Shown here piece after piece: positions 50,598 to 64,000 of a stretch of 64,000 nt of DNA. The position numbers and the translations under genes are program-made. Within the stretch, counting starts at the first letter, position 1. Every line of letters begins with the position of its first letter. Below the pieces are notes generated by a model, which was not told where the DNA came from, ran no database searches, and saw only the letters and a program-made list of their open reading frames with translations. The DNA comes from Glandiceps talaboti (Eukaryota > Hemichordata > Enteropneusta > Spengelidae): positions 6,266,001 through 6,330,000 of the forward strand of contig NC_135549.1 in the NCBI RefSeq assembly GCF_964340395.1, written 5' to 3'.

Positions 50598-53500
50598 TAC
50601 GTCAGTTTAAAAGAGCTTAATTAATAAAAGGGATTAATTCCCCAAATAGGTCGCAATTTAACTTTCAAATCTTTATTGTTTTCTGTTACTAACAAACACT
50701 AGAATTACATGAGAAATGGTTCATCTTTAGATAACGATTTCATCTAAATAATCGTGCATTAATTGTGTTAATTGATTATATATAGCATACATCGCATGTT
50801 GTGTGCCTAATTCTTGATTTCATAAAATTCTCTCTCAGTCTAGAAATGATCATGACAAGCTAGTTAAGACAATTATTACATATGTTCCACTTAAAACTTG
50901 CACTGGTGTGTCCTGTTCAAATGACTGCAACAAGGTTTACAGTACATTATGCAATATACTATATAGTTTTTCTTGAGATTCCATGAATTTTTCTGAATGC
51001 AAATTCTACAATCAGCAGTAGTGAAATACTTTAAAGTAACCCACTCTTACAAATCCCACCTGTATGTAGTCCTTTAGTTTGTCTTTTCAATTATATCACC
51101 ATTCAATGTAGATAACCAACCTTGTATTTATTACATTTTAATTACCAAGTAAAGTCTTCCTTTGCATCTTTTGCCCATAATCAATTCATTTTCCATCTTG
51201 TATAGAAACATAGTCATATAAACGAACAATATAGATAAAGAATTAACAGTCTCTGGTATAAAACTACCAAGGTCAGATCTATGACATGGCCTACTCATAC
51301 GTTGCATCGTTCCTATACTGGAAGTACCTGCTCTATTGCTGTTTGTTCCAAATTAAGAACTTATTTGCATAAAAGAGAAAGGTCAGCGTCCTTTGAATCG
51401 TTTTGTTAAATCACACACAAAAATTACATGTATATCGTCTGTGAATAAGGAAAATAATATTGTAAAGACAGAAAATTATTCCAACGTTGGTTGAACTGAA
51501 AGGTCTGACTACAGTAAATAGGTCCTTCAACACAACACAGGTCTGAAACGTATGTTTTTACTGATATATATATATATATTCAGGGGAACACCTTCTTTCA
51601 TCGACCAGATAGACGTAATGTAATTGGTCAATACACATTACGGTTAATTCATGTATACTTTGCAAAGCTATAGACACTTTCTGTTATTTGACTATCATAA
51701 GTACAGTACATTACGAATCGAATCAGTTTGACATACCAAACTTTGAATGTTTACATTCTCGAGTTTAATACAAAATTCCTTTTTCTACTAAAATACATCA
51801 ACACATGAAAATGGACAAATTAATGAACGGAAATGCAAGTGATAAGTTTCAGGAGAAATTTTGAGAAGCGATGATGTAATTCGTTATTTTCACACCAATT
51901 TACACAACTTGGGGAGTGAGGGATAAAACTTGACTGTATATAACTAGAATGGAAAATGATTCACAATGTCTTTTACCGTACATTCTACAATAATGTAGAA
52001 ACCATATTTTCAAATTGCTACGAGTTCAACTTTCTGTAAAACGATCACGCTAATGTGTTTTAATCACAGACTCTTATTAGAATTTGATAAATTGATGCTT
52101 GGTTCGAACTACAATACCCTATAACTGTGCAGTAAAAGTAATTAACATGCATATCAGGGAAACAGAACTAGACGAGTACCTGTATAATTTCAATTTTACT
52201 AATTTGGTGATCAACTCAATAACCTTATTACTTCATAATGTGGTATAATGTCTGAATTCTATATGCACATTTTAGTTGTCCATATTCTTGATCATAACGA
52301 AATTGTTGTAACAATCGTTTTATGAGAAATCAAATAGCTGTCAAAAATCAAAGAACTGTGATAAATTTTCCTACAAAGTCAGAGATGTTTTAAGGTATAA
52401 GTCAATTTGGTGATAAAAGGTTTATATTACAATGGTATGTTAAGGAACTTTCCTGAGATTTATCAATTTGACACACAACTATCCTTAAGTACGGAACGTG
52501 AGTCTCTACCATTTTGTTGTTACATATCCACCACGTGCACGCCTATTAGCCACAGGGTAGTTCTTAAAATAACACATCATTTCCCTTCAAATTAGTCATC
52601 ATATGTACCAATTAATCATGAACAAACTCATCAATATACGCTTCCCAGTATATTGAATTGTCGCCAAGCGTTTTACCTGGAAAATTATACAGGAGGAATT
52701 TGTGAGATGTGGTTAGCAGGTAAGTAAGGATCATTGCTAATCGAGATTTTCTTTGAAAGTACGAAATGTTTCAAGTTCATTCAAACATGACTTTGCTTCA
52801 CGTATAAATTTGATATATGAGAAATAGGGAACTTGGCTTGTGTTTTACCTTGTTTAATTTATGAGAGATTTTATTATCCTTTCACGAGGGAGGGAAATAT
52901 AAATTTTGCAATTGAGACATATGACAACTATTTATTTACATGTATTGAATTTAGTATATGTAGTGTCCTGCAAGCCAGTGGGAATGGGTCTGTTTTTTTG
53001 TACACTCTACTAAACACTGTACTTGCAATTTTGATAGGTCCACCACAATGTAATAAACAAGACAAACAAACAAACAAACAGCAGAATCTGGAATGTTACT
53101 GTCAACATGTACACTTTTCTTGTTTCAATTATTGTACAACAAACACACTTTGAGTTTTTGTTACAGTTACATCAACACAGTTGTATTGTTTAATGCGTGG
53201 TATAAAGCCGACCAGAGCTCAATGAAAACACTGCTGAATATAACTCCTTTAATAGTTGATCAACCTTTTCATATTCGTAGAAATGTAAACATAGTATATT
53301 TTTCGAAATCCCGTACTATGAACGATTCAATCGAATTACTGTGTTTGGTGTTTATTTACCTGTTTATTTAAAACAGATGCTAATGATTTCCTCGAAACTA
53401 CAACTTGTTATTTATTTCTAATTTTTTTTTCTCAAAAATGTTATTCCAGGATAACCAACTGGAGAAATCCCACATAAAATCTTAGGCTCCTAAAAAGCAC

Positions 53501-53768
53501 ATTCAACTTTTTGTCCCAGCAGAGACCATTGGGATTAGGAGTTAGTAAAGTACAGCAAATATACATAGCAGTACACCACGCACGACACATACAAGTGAAG
53601 CTACCACACTGTAATATTAGACATACATAGAAAGGATAAATTGAACATACTGAAAATTAAGAAAAAGATCTGTAAAATCACCTAAATTAGAGTGGATGTC
53701 AATCCGGGAATTCAAATTCGACGTTTCATTAGATATAGACATACAACTCTACAAAGCAGAATATATTG

Positions 53769-53899
53769 CATTCAAATTTCTGTGGATCGAAAAATATCAT
53801 CATGAAATCAATCATAAAAAAACTGTTAGCACACTCTACATTATTTCAATACTCTAAGGCTACATATGATATTTTTCGATCCTCAGAAATGTGAATTTA
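53769..53899. repeat. Fold-back insertion present only in duplicated unit B
   Basis: Arms sharing GGATCGAAAAATATCAT and its complement ATGATATTTTTCGATCC, with further pairing of TTCAAATTTCTG and CAGAAATGTGAA, enclose about 65 bp. The matching place in unit A (near 43560) lacks it, so it probably inserted after the duplication. Confidence 0.65.
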
Positions 53900-54374
53900 T
53901 GTAGTTACTAAACAAATGAGTTGACAAGGTTCTTGTCTTTAATACACAGAAGTATTGCCCACATTGAGCTTAAACTAGCGCCCTCAACTATATTAGAATT
54001 AATAAAACTCCGTTTTCCATGTCAGCACTCAGCACGGTGAAAGGGCGTGGTATTGTAAATAAAGAAAACACAAGTTACTCATGTAACTATCAGTATACGG
54101 TTTGTTGATAGGGTTCACATTCCAGTCAACTTATCGTATATGAATATAAGATAGTATTTCATTAATTCTGGTCAGTTTGCTATTTTATTCGTAGGTGCAA
54201 AAATATGGATATTACTATTCAAATCAGATCGAAAAATTCCCAACATATTTTTAGGAAATCTCTGAAACAATATTTAGTAGAGCAGTACAGGTGATTAAAT
54301 TGTAAACTTACAGATGTATTGACTTTTCGTTTATTGTATTAGACTTTTTCATGTAGTAAAAATTGTTTTTTGTG

Positions 54375-54409
<35 letters not shown>

Positions 54410-55289
54410 GTGTGATATTTTTTTTTCTCCCAGTTATGTTTTCAGTCATCTTAATGACTGAACCCTCGTATTGTTTTCACTCGCAATATACAATGTCGGG
54501 GATCAGGCTAGACTAGCTGTAAGCTATTTCTTGACTCCCCATTTACCCTTCTCTCTTTTGATTTTTGTTACCATTATTTTGTAATCATTTTATACGCTTG
54601 GGTAAATAGACCACTTATAAATTAAAGAAATATTTTCTCACTGATCAGCACACCGTAATTTCGGCTCATTCCGTACATTTTCGTATTTTGGGGGATTGCT
54701 TGTTTATTTGTTAGGTTTTTGGGGTGTTTTGCAGGGAGGGGGTGGGGGTGGGGTTCTTTCATTAAAACCTGAAAGTGACAGATGGGAGTGCCAACAACAA
54801 AAGTTATGCATTGTTGGTAAAGAAATACATTAATTGAAATATGCTAGTACTACCTTGATAAAAATCGTCGACATATACCAAAATAATCTGCCCTCTCTCT
54901 GAACTCAATACATGGACATTGTTTCAATGCGTCAATGTACGTGATGTAAATTGCATGTATGTCGTCAAATAACTACATGTACATATAAACAGAACCCCCC
55001 CCCCCCCATTAACGACAAGACATTAAAATCATGTGATCCTTGTACATGTGGCTACACGCATGGCCTGTACAGGAAATTGGCAGCAGGCAAGTTAAGAAAT
55101 AATGTGTCGTTCGGGTATCACTTATGTGTTATATCTTAAAATGTGTAATCAGAAACAGTAATTCCCAAACTATTGCCTATGAAAGAAAAACGTCAAAACG
55201 AAAAACTAATCAGCTCTTGTCATTGCACGTCAAGTAATTATGTGTAACAAATTGTTATTTCATTTCAGCCATCGTTTTTGAGATCGTGC

Positions 55290-55365
55290 TTACAGAGACA
55301 TACATACATACATACATACATACATACATACATACATACATACACAGACAGACAGACAGACAGAC
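55290..55365. repeat. (CATA)n(CAGA)n microsatellite
   Basis: About 13 CATA units followed by five CAGA units. Confidence 0.9.
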
Positions 55366-56427
55366 TCACGTAGAACGTATATTTTCTTTTGAAAATGGCT
55401 GTAATGATCCTTCCCATCATAATCAATATTCACAAACTACTCGACAAAAAGGATTTGTAATATAATAATTGTTTTTCATTTAGTTTATTGTAAAAACTAA
55501 AAAGATTTTGTCTTTCCAATATTCAATGTGCAATTCCCTACAATAGTAGGAAAAATGATAGATCAAAAGTTTACGTCACATTAACAAACCGACATGATAT
55601 ACCTGTAATGTAACGTTATTAATGCCTATATACAATATACAATAATTTATACCATAAAGTAAATTTAAAATAATACAATTCATAAAAACATTTTACAAGT
55701 GAAGGTTAAATAGAATGATTCCTCAGTTAGGAATCATTTATCTTAGTCGTTTTTTGATATCCCGGGATCATGACGTCGTGTCATGTATCGGATTTCACAT
55801 GGCGACCGACAAACATTTATTTGCAAACATTTAAAATCACTATTCAAATACAAACACATTACAATACAATACAAATCAAAGTCCTTAATAGAATAGAATA
55901 TTGTATCCGTTAAGAAAACTCTATTTCCTCATTGGGTGTTCTGCAATAAGTGTTTGATGCTAAAACAAAACTAGTATAAATGGACTGTGTACAAATGTAT
56001 CACATTATCGGAGTGTAAGACTCAATTCCTTGCCAATAGAATCGTCGTTTTCTCATGGTAGATTTATTTTAAATTAGTACTAAAAATAGGACTAATTTAC
56101 ACATCACTCGATTTATCATGAAAGTATATACTCAATTCATTTTAATGCAACTACACATAAAATATTATACAAATTATAAAAAAGGGTTGAAAGCTAAACA
56201 AAAACATGTATCGTTGATGGTAATTCTTGCACATCAAGACCTAAAACCCAAATCATTACATTGTCTAATTTACCGTGAAAGTTCATTAAATGGTGTAAAT
56301 ATGTTCATATTCCTTTCAATTCTTTTAGCAAATTAATTCTGAATCTCATCGTTTTAAATTTTTAGCGCTATGTCATGTTTTAAGACTAGCCTAGCCTGTT
56401 AATGGCCAGGTTGATCATATTTGGAAA

Positions 56428-56579
56428 TAAATAAATAAATAAATAAATAAATTAATTAATTAATTAATAAATAGGTAAATAAATGAGTGAGTGAGTGAGT
56501 GAGTGAGTGAGTGAGTGAGTGAGTGAGTGAGTGAGTGAGTGAGTGAGTGAGTGAGTGAGTGAGTGAGTGAGTGAATAAA

Positions 56580-56652
<73 letters not shown>

Positions 56653-56655
56653 ATA
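56428..56655. repeat. Compound (AAAT)n(AATT)n(GTGA)n(AAAT)n array
   Basis: Four adjoining tetranucleotide blocks over about 230 bp, the GTGA block alone about 92 bp. It sits in unit B where unit A has only unique sequence (near 44880). Confidence 0.95.
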
Positions 56656-57321
56656 TACTAATTAGTTCTAGAATATCGGTGAAAATATAGTGTATTCTTC
56701 ATTATAACAAATGTATGTGGTTTTGTACACCTTATAAGCTTATAATATTGTGTTTTTGTCTGATCCTAAGTATACGAAACAGTCCAGGGATTGATAGTTT
56801 GATAGTTAGCATTCACACTTCACCAAACATTGTCCTCATGATAACATTCATACTATCCTGACCTACTATCTACTCCACCTAGACTTCATCTGATGTTTGT
56901 TCGTGAATTTTAGTTTTCATTCACGTGTTGAACTTGCAGTAATATTGTCATTAATACTCACTGTTCCACCCACACCTCTAAAGTTCTCTCCTGAGTCTAT
57001 TACATGTATATGTAGTGACAATTGTCCCTCTTTCATGACTGTTACCAACTGCAGTGTATTCCTAGTTGGTGGGTCAAACTTGTGGTATCACTCGAGACAC
57101 TCCAGACATGCTGCTAATCTCTCAAATCTCCTATATCCTTTGTCTATACTACTTGTTAATCACTACCAGGAGATCTAAATCTCAAAGTTCCATTTCATCA
57201 TACCATTCAAATAGTTTCCTGTATTTACCTACAGACTTATTTTGTTTCTGGTTACTGATAAATACAAGTCAGTCAGAAGTCAGTGACAATGTCAATTGAC
57301 TTGGGTGGACGCTGAGGACAA

Positions 57322-58016
57322 TTACATAGCCATGGTAACATTATACATTTCCTTCATGTCCTGTTCACACATCAACGTTAGGATGAAACTAGTGCAAGTA
57401 GAAAGGGTGACGACTGTCGTAATGAGAAAGAATAGTTGGTCCATGATAATTGCAATGATCTTCCATTCTGAGAGTGTTTCGAAGCCATCGTTCAGTTCAT
57501 TTTCTCGTTCATTGCGACCGGTGCCCAAATGACTTTCCATGCGTTCAATTCGATGTAATGTCAGGGAAATGTCATATTGCATGTTGAGTACACTTTCGAA
57601 GATTTTGTCCTTTTCCTCAGAGTTCTTCATCGTCGTAAGTAATGGCGATTTGGGGCTGGAACACGACATGGAATAGTTACCCGGCAAATCACGACGATTG
57701 ATTCCTAGTTCCAAAGGTGGCAGTTTGGCTAGTTTGCCATGTGAACCACGTGAACTACTTCGACGGCGACTGGATGGTTCCTTCTTTGTTGGAACGTACC
57801 ATACAAAGCGGTGTATACCCCAGTGACCGAAGAAAAGATTGTGTATGTAATATGGTACTGGTCGCTGACTATGATATGTATTAATCACCCAGACTGTCAT
57901 CACACAGGACAATACTACCACACAGACAATTACAAAGAAATATACACCTGTAAAATAAAAATAATGCAAATCAACATTAACCTTATAAAACAGCGTCGAA
58001 TAATGATTGGTTAGAC

Positions 58017-58094
<78 letters not shown>

Positions 58095-60615
58095 CTGGAC
58101 CCCTTTTTATGTTTTGCGTGCAGTTCAACTCAAACAAATGACATTGTTTTTTACGTTAGCATACCCACATAGATTGCGTATCTCTTCATAGGCTACTGGT
58201 CTCAAACCTAGTGAAGTATTGGATTTCTACTCACCTAAGTAAGGAAAGTCTTTGCCGGGAAAATACTGTGAAACCTCAACGTAAAAGAGAACCAAGGTTA
58301 GTAGATTGGTAATGACCAGTGATATTTTCTCACCAGAGTCCACAGGTAGTAGAAATACAAGCAGGCTAACAGCGGCAACTAAGATGAAAGGGACTACCTT
58401 GAACAGAACACAATAGTGTGAGTGACGTTTTAAAACCAGAACCAAGGAAGCACCCTCCATTTCATGATTACTCAGTGTCCATCTGGCGACGAATGGTACC
58501 ATACTTGTACTAACTAACCCCCATTCTCCATTGTCTTTATAATTGTCACGTAGTACCGTGTTGTTAGCAAAGGTTAGCAGATCTTTGTTGTACGACCAGG
58601 AGGCAAAATGTAAAAAACAACGCTGTGTATCAAATGGTACATACGCAACGTTGACTTGACAGCTGGATCGTAACATGGATGGCACAACCAAAGTCACATA
58701 ACCATTATATGACACAACAACATTAAGATCACTTGCGATAAGTCCGTTCTTCTCATCGACACTAAAATGGAAAAATCACAATTTTATATAGTAAGATACT
58801 CAATAACGTTATCAAGATTTTAGATTGGTGTTCCAACCATACAACGTGATCATGCTCAGTTGGAAGTTTGGGTAATATAAGAAATTTTGATAAAGTCGGA
58901 CATATTAAAATCAAATATTTATCTTCTCGTGATAAACTGTATAGTGGGTGACTGTCATTTCAACGACCTGAACTCACTCGCTCGCCCACTCAGTCAGTCA
59001 GTCAGTCAGTCAGTCAGTCACCCACCCACCCACTGACTCACTCACTCACTCACTCACTCACTCAATAACCTAATGTTGGTGTAATAGACTATAACATACT
59101 TTCTCTTCAATGTCTATTGTTAAAATAATATTTTCAAAGCTAAGATCACTAAAGTTAATCTCTCAAGTAAATCCTCTACTTACTTTTGATATAAAACCGT
59201 GTCTGGTAGCCAGACTTTATCAGCTGGTAAACGTATGTCCGTAATATCATCGTAATCTGACGGATTCCAACTCAAATGTAGATTGTACCAGCTCTATGGA
59301 TAAACCATAATTAAAGAAATTCTTTTAATCTAAAAACTATAATGAATTGGATACTTTTTTATGCCATAGCCACCAGGCGGTTTGTTTATCGCTTCAGTCT
59401 CATTCATGTCAAGCTATGGATAGAACACTCTACATATAACGAACAAGTCCGACTGTTACTGTTACATTTTTATAACACCATTCACCTTCCTTTCCTGGAG
59501 GGTCTGTTTTTAGGTGAAGTCTTTCCTTGTCTCACTTTATTCAAGCAAACGCTCTAGTGTTTTTTCCCGCGGGCTATAATATCTCCATGTTTAAGAAACA
59601 TATGCGTCAACACTAGCTAGACCTTCCTTTCCTCGAGGGTCTATGTTTTTATCTCAATGTTGTCTTTAGGTGAAGTCTTTCCTTGTCTCACTTTATACAA
59701 GCAAACGCTCTGGTGTTTTCCCCGCGGGCTGTAATATCTTCATATTTAAGAAACATATGCGTCAACACTAGCTAATAGCATGGGGTGGGGGTACTTCCAT
59801 GTTAATAAGGGACATTGCACGTGCAAAAATTCATATTGCCTGCAGAAATTGCTTCAAAATAGCTTATGTATCACACTTCTTCTAACAAAATGTTGGGTTT
59901 TTTGGAGTATCAAAGTTTATAATATACGTTGACGTCGAAGTAGGCTATAGCCATTCAGTGGAAAGCATGTTCTCATGAATAAAATTTCAACAATTACCTG
60001 TTGAATATGTGCAGTTAATGAGATTGTCTGGTGCCTTTCGTCCTGTCAAATTAAATGAAACACATATAATATATTAATATCATTTGAAACCTTTTGTTAA
60101 TTAGAGAACAAACTCCTTAAATATAAATTGTCTCAAGGCATACAATTTAAAATCAGAAGTCACGTCAGTTTCTACTGCATTTTCTTCATCCTCGTAATAT
60201 GAGAGTGACACAAAGAACATAAAGCATGTGTATAAATTGATAATCCATGCCATCTTTTTTGCCACACAGAAGCTTACGTCAGCTGTAATTGTGGAATTTG
60301 TCATTCTGATCAGATGAGGATCATAACTGAAAGTGCGTTATAACCTGTGTAGCCCATTAGATCTACCAAGTTGATAGCCTACCCGTAGTCTAGAGGGACG
60401 GCTGACATCGATTCAGCAATTACAACTGATATTGTTAATTGTTTGATTTCGCTCACCGTCCTCAACGAATAAAATTCAAAAAACACAAGTGTCTGTTGTG
60501 ATTGCTGATATAGTGTCAGTCCCCCTTCAAGACTAGTGCTACGTGTAGGTTACCAAGCTGATGAACAGTCTTGGTCATTCTTGATGTAGTCTATACGTAT
60601 ACATCCATCCCCTGT

Positions 60616-60665
<50 letters not shown>

Positions 60666-61348
60666 TAACATGTATGTGTATTTTGAGAGCTTGAGTCAAT
60701 ATACGCAACGAGAATATGAAACAATAGTATACGTAGTTAGTGCACACGTTTGTTACTCACCAGTTCATCTATCTGGTGTAAACTGATGCTGAAATCCACT
60801 TTTAATACATCATTAGTACGGTTGACTGGGAATACTTGTTTATCATAGCCATCTAATAAGAATTGTGTCAAACTGCTGTATGGAGTGTTTATACGGATGC
60901 CATCACCTTTAATAGAAATGAGAGATAAAATAATCAGTCCATGGTAGAAGCAGATGGCGAAGTACTGTTGAAACCTATTTGATTGCTTGGTTGGTTCTTC
61001 CATTCATTGATATCACGTCAGTCAAATGTACTAAAAGCATTGAACCAACTTCATAAGTGCACGATATATGATACACGAAGGACAGTTGTTTGATGACTTT
61101 TCAATACAGATATATGGTGAACGACAATAATATGCATTTAGTTATTTCAGGATATTACAACCCGCCAGAGACACAGACCCATGGATGATAAAAAACACAA
61201 AAGTAGACAAAATAGAACAAAATAGGAGAATACGAGAAGAGTGTGTTGACGGAAGATAACACATTCAAGAGACACACACAACGAATACAAGCGTAACCTT
61301 ACCCATGTGTACGAAGCAGACAATGATAACGATGAAAGTCAAAGCCAT
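57322..61348 (-). CDS. Cys-loop ligand-gated channel subunit, nicotinic-receptor-like, gene 3 (499 aa)
   Basis: Exons: 61348-61303, 60906-60761, 60042-59998, 59293-59184, 58761-58235, 57947-57322; 1500 nt in frame, each exon in the same phase as in gene 2. Signal peptide [16 protein letters not shown]. Loop A, Cys loop (Cys150-Cys164), loop B (ASWSYNKD), 'PVDSGEK' before TM2, the MX helix and TM4 are as in gene 2. Loop C again lacks the paired cysteines. It keeps '[15 protein letters not shown]' in the cytoplasmic loop where gene 2 has a shorter, altered version. The RRRSSSRGS basic motif is present. Introns are also clearly homologous to those of gene 2 (CT array, CTCA array, CA array), so both genes come from one recent duplication. 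No stop or frameshift was seen. Probably functional and either redundant with or assembled together with gene 2. Confidence 0.94.
58020..58089. repeat. (CT)n microsatellite in the TM2-TM3 intron of channel gene 3
   Basis: About 35 CT units, the positional homologue of the array at 46321-46436, about 73 bp from the last exon's acceptor. Confidence 0.95.
58976..59065. repeat. (GTCA)n/(CCCA)n/(CTCA)n microsatellite in channel gene 3
   Basis: Adjoining tetranucleotide blocks homologous in position to the CTCA array of gene 2, but with a GTCA block instead of TTTA. Confidence 0.9.
60618..60663. repeat. (CA)n microsatellite in channel gene 3
   Basis: About 23 CA units in the intron after exon 2; gene 2 has only ACACA at the same place (about 49135), so the expansion is specific to gene 3. 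Confidence 0.9.
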
Positions 61349-61442
61349 GATGAACTTCCAAAACCTCTTGCTCAGGTGACTAAATGATTTTGCTTCTTGT
61401 CTCTCGCGCTCTCTCTATCACTGATAAATACATCCGTCGTTC

Positions 61443-61450
61443 TTTATATA
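61443..61450 (-). promoter_or_regulatory. TATA box of channel gene 3
   Basis: Minus-strand TATATAAA, 95 bp upstream of the ATG at 61348, matching gene 2. The region between them is also conserved, including a GA-rich stretch (GATAGAGAGAGCGCGAGAGA). Confidence 0.65.
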
Positions 61451-62190
61451 ACGGTTTCGATGCTATGTACCCTATCTTTTACATAAAAGAGTTGTTTCTA
61501 GGAATGGTGAAAACTAAATATAGTAAATAAGTCATGACATCTGTTACTCTTTCGTCACGTGATACAATTGTCACATGATACAATTGTCATTTTGTCATAG
61601 ACTAGACATGTCATGCTTGAATAGACCAGACGTGTGCCAATGGACTACAAAACATAATGCTATAATTTATTCCCACAGACACTGTAATAAACATGTATAT
61701 AATGTCTTCAAATATGACAAGATAAACTAAGAAAACAAAAATACATTATTTTGATATTTTCTTTCAAGCTACGTATCTACACATTACAGTGTGATAACAT
61801 GTGTCATCATAATGGGAAAGTCACGTGACAGCTTGTCCTCTGTAATACTGTCTGTATATTTCCTTATATGGACAGCATTAATAACCATTACATGGAAGAG
61901 ATACGTCATTATTTGGCGAAATCTAAATATACATTTTCACATTCTGGGAAGACATTCCAATATTATGATATGCAAGTTCAAACTGGCCTGCTTAGTTTTC
62001 TTTCGACTTACATAATTTGAACTAAAATGAAATAATCCGCATCTTCAGTAAGGTAAATATCGCCAAACAAGGTCAACAAATGATGCTAGAGATCATGAGA
62101 TATTCCGAGTATGCCATTAGAAAATTTAAAAAAGATAAAACATGACATCTACGTGTGATACAGGAGCCACACTTACCAGCTGGATTTTAG

Positions 62191-62202
62191 TCAATAAACA
62201 AA

Positions 62203-62245
<43 letters not shown>
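62191..62245. repeat. (AAAT)n microsatellite
   Basis: About 13 AAAT units. Confidence 0.9.
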
Positions 62246-63104
62246 GTATGATCGTTCATCTATACAACACACACCTTCTCTTTTGCAAGCAGATGCTAGA
62301 TATATAGACCTCGAAATGTTAGTATTGTTGGCTGACAGAGAAAACAGGAGAAAGTTAAAGTGGTGCTTGGAAATTCAGACTGGAACACACTGTACCCTCT
62401 TATTTGGAATCATTTGCATGTCTGTAGAAACCAGGTTGGTTATGGGTGGGTTTAAGAGATATACAGACACCTGGTAAAATCACGTGATTAAACCATGATT
62501 GTTTACAAAATAACATGTGACGCTTTCATTTACTCGCATTCATCAGTACGTACGTAGTTAACATCAATTCAAATTTATTGTGTCTCGTAAAAAGAAGCGT
62601 ATGATCAGCCTGATCTCCTAAAAATGTCAATGACCGAATTTGAAACTGTTAGATTATTTGCTTGTCTGGTTACACTTTCATTGTAATTTAACCTCAGATG
62701 AGTATCGATTCGGATATTTCATTCGGTTGCTTTTTATTTTTTTATTTTTTTTAATTATTTTTTTTATAGATTTAACTTCCGTTATTTATCATATTAACTT
62801 GTGATGTCAAACATTCAAGACCCCCAACAAGCCTCTTTATTCAATGATGAAATACCAAGAATCAGCTCTTCTTTATTTGTTATGGTCGAGGTGATTAACA
62901 TTTTAGTATTTCAGTATCCTGGTTCAACAGCGGGCAAGATAGTTTATCAATAATACTGTTCACTGTAATTCTCTGAACGCGCTGCATCCTAAAATAGTCC
63001 AATAATTTATGAAAGTACCAGCAATACATAATATGCTAATGAATGTACCATATGGTGTTGATAATACATTCGGGGCATACTATTTTAATAAAGACAATTA
63101 AATT

Positions 63105-63400
63105 GTGTTTTCGATTACTCGACTGACCCTATGAAAACAATTTTTTAACATTTGAAAACAAAAGATGACAACTTCTTTGTCTTCTTGACCTTCAGGTACA
63201 TGTACGTGTTTTCTTTCCGCATCAGTGATACCTGCACGTATTTCATCAAACTATCACAGAAGGGGTATTCTGACTGACAGTTCGTTTTCTTTCGGTCTAA
63301 GCAATATTTTTCGAAAATATAAACAATTAAAAAATAAAAGGAGATCAAATTAAATCCCGACCTACCTACTCTATTGTCTGAGGGCACGTTTATTGGAAAC
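63105..63400 (-). repeat. ~290-bp dispersed repeat, copy 2
   Basis: Minus-strand copy of the element at 21586-21880. The ORF on this strand (to about 63468) lies across the repeat, so it is probably repeat sequence and not a gene. Confidence 0.75.
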
Positions 63401-63939
63401 ACACACACATATATTTTTCGCCTACGGAGACAACTGACAAAAAATGAGCTGATCAGAAAGACAGTCACTGACCAATATAATACGTGTATCTGTTAGTAAG
63501 CGATATGATCATCTAGATAAAATAAACTCCAATATCTCGTTAAACCATTTATTAGCTGGATGTACATGTGGACATCCTGTAAGTATTCAGTTTTTTCAAA
63601 TATCTTGAATAAGTTATACACTAAGCTTATAGAGTACGATTTTTCCTTTGCAAGTGTGTATCATATTGGCCGTCGTTTACAAGTTTTCCACCGATGTCTA
63701 ACCTGTAAACTCCATTCGGAATAAATTAACATCAACGTAGGGAAATGCAGCGTGTAACAGCGTGGAGGACAACAAATGGCAGATTGTATGAATGACGGAT
63801 TGGGTTAATAACCCGACTTACCATTAACAAACAAAACTAAAAGTTGTGTTCTAAACGTAATATTTTTAACGACGGGTTAAATGTCTGCCACAAGTTGGAC
63901 CACAGGGGCCATATTTGTTTAGATTATCCCCCCCCCCTG

Positions 63940-63975
<36 letters not shown>

Positions 63976-64000
63976 TTATGTTTTGTTTATTGTTTACATT

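Larger units (their letters stand above)
49776..57321. other. Intergenic region between channel genes 2 and 3 (junction and duplicated unit B)
   Basis: Contains gene 2 promoter, the AATAG array, the duplication junction near 50320, the orphan exon, then a diverged copy of the gene 1-gene 2 intergenic DNA. Unit B has its own additions: a fold-back sequence at 53769-53899, a short repeat tract at 54376-54410, CATA/GACA repeats at 55290-55365 and a long compound array at 56428-56655. No intact gene. Confidence 0.75.
61349..64000. other. Right-end intergenic region
   Basis: After the gene 3 promoter, homology to the gene 2 upstream region ends near 61730. The rest has an (AAAT)n array (62191-62245), the second copy of a ~290-bp dispersed repeat (63105-63400) and a C7T29-type homopolymer run (63930-63968). 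No gene recognised. Confidence 0.65.

Noticed and set aside
62283-62477. Plus-strand 64-residue ORF near the right end
   Set aside because: Short, no family resemblance, no supporting splice sites.
63145-63468. Minus-strand 107-residue ORF as a gene
   Set aside because: Most of it is the dispersed repeat that also occurs at 21586-21880.

Overview
The window is nuclear DNA from a multicellular animal, most likely a marine invertebrate (lophotrochozoan or invertebrate deuterostome; the sequence alone does not decide which). The reasons are: many short exons with GT-AG introns of about 0.3-3.5 kb; AT-rich DNA full of microsatellites, minisatellites and fold-back elements; and recognisable metazoan genes. 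I rebuilt gene models by hand from splice sites and reading phase. Each complete model closes in frame, but none is backed by transcript data.

Left third (1-22 kb): the 5' half of a USP4/USP15-type ubiquitin-specific protease runs leftward (8 exons, 202-8163) and leaves the window. Divergently transcribed from it is a two-exon GLOD5-type glyoxalase/VOC protein (10791-11753). A complete nine-exon SLC25A20 mitochondrial carnitine/acylcarnitine carrier follows (12873-22054, 298 aa). The last intron of SLC25A20 holds a 56-bp minisatellite grown from its own exon/intron boundary.

Middle (22-35 kb): a convergent intergenic region, then a ten-exon leftward gene (25187-33317, about 657 aa). It encodes a CABIT domain, a proline-rich/acidic linker, a coiled coil and a C-terminal SAM domain, a layout like GAREM/THEMIS-family signalling adaptors. 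A long 32-bp minisatellite lies in one intron. A 200-bp fold-back MITE with a perfect 9-bp target-site duplication sits in the probable 3' UTR.

Right half (35-62 kb): three leftward six-exon genes for nicotinic-receptor-like Cys-loop channel subunits (35600-39862, 45616-49775, 57322-61348). All have the 13-residue Cys loop, a cation-type GEK at the start of TM2 and four membrane segments, but lack the vicinal-cysteine pair of alpha subunits. The second and third are near-identical products of a tandem duplication of about 12 kb. That duplication also copied the 5' part of the first gene and left a single orphan exon at 50374-50478. Each intact gene has a TATA box 80-95 bp upstream of its ATG.

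The genes do not form a single pathway. USP4 and SLC25A20 also lie close together in human 3p21.31 (from memory), which hints at ancient linkage. The channel cluster is a young, lineage-specific expansion.
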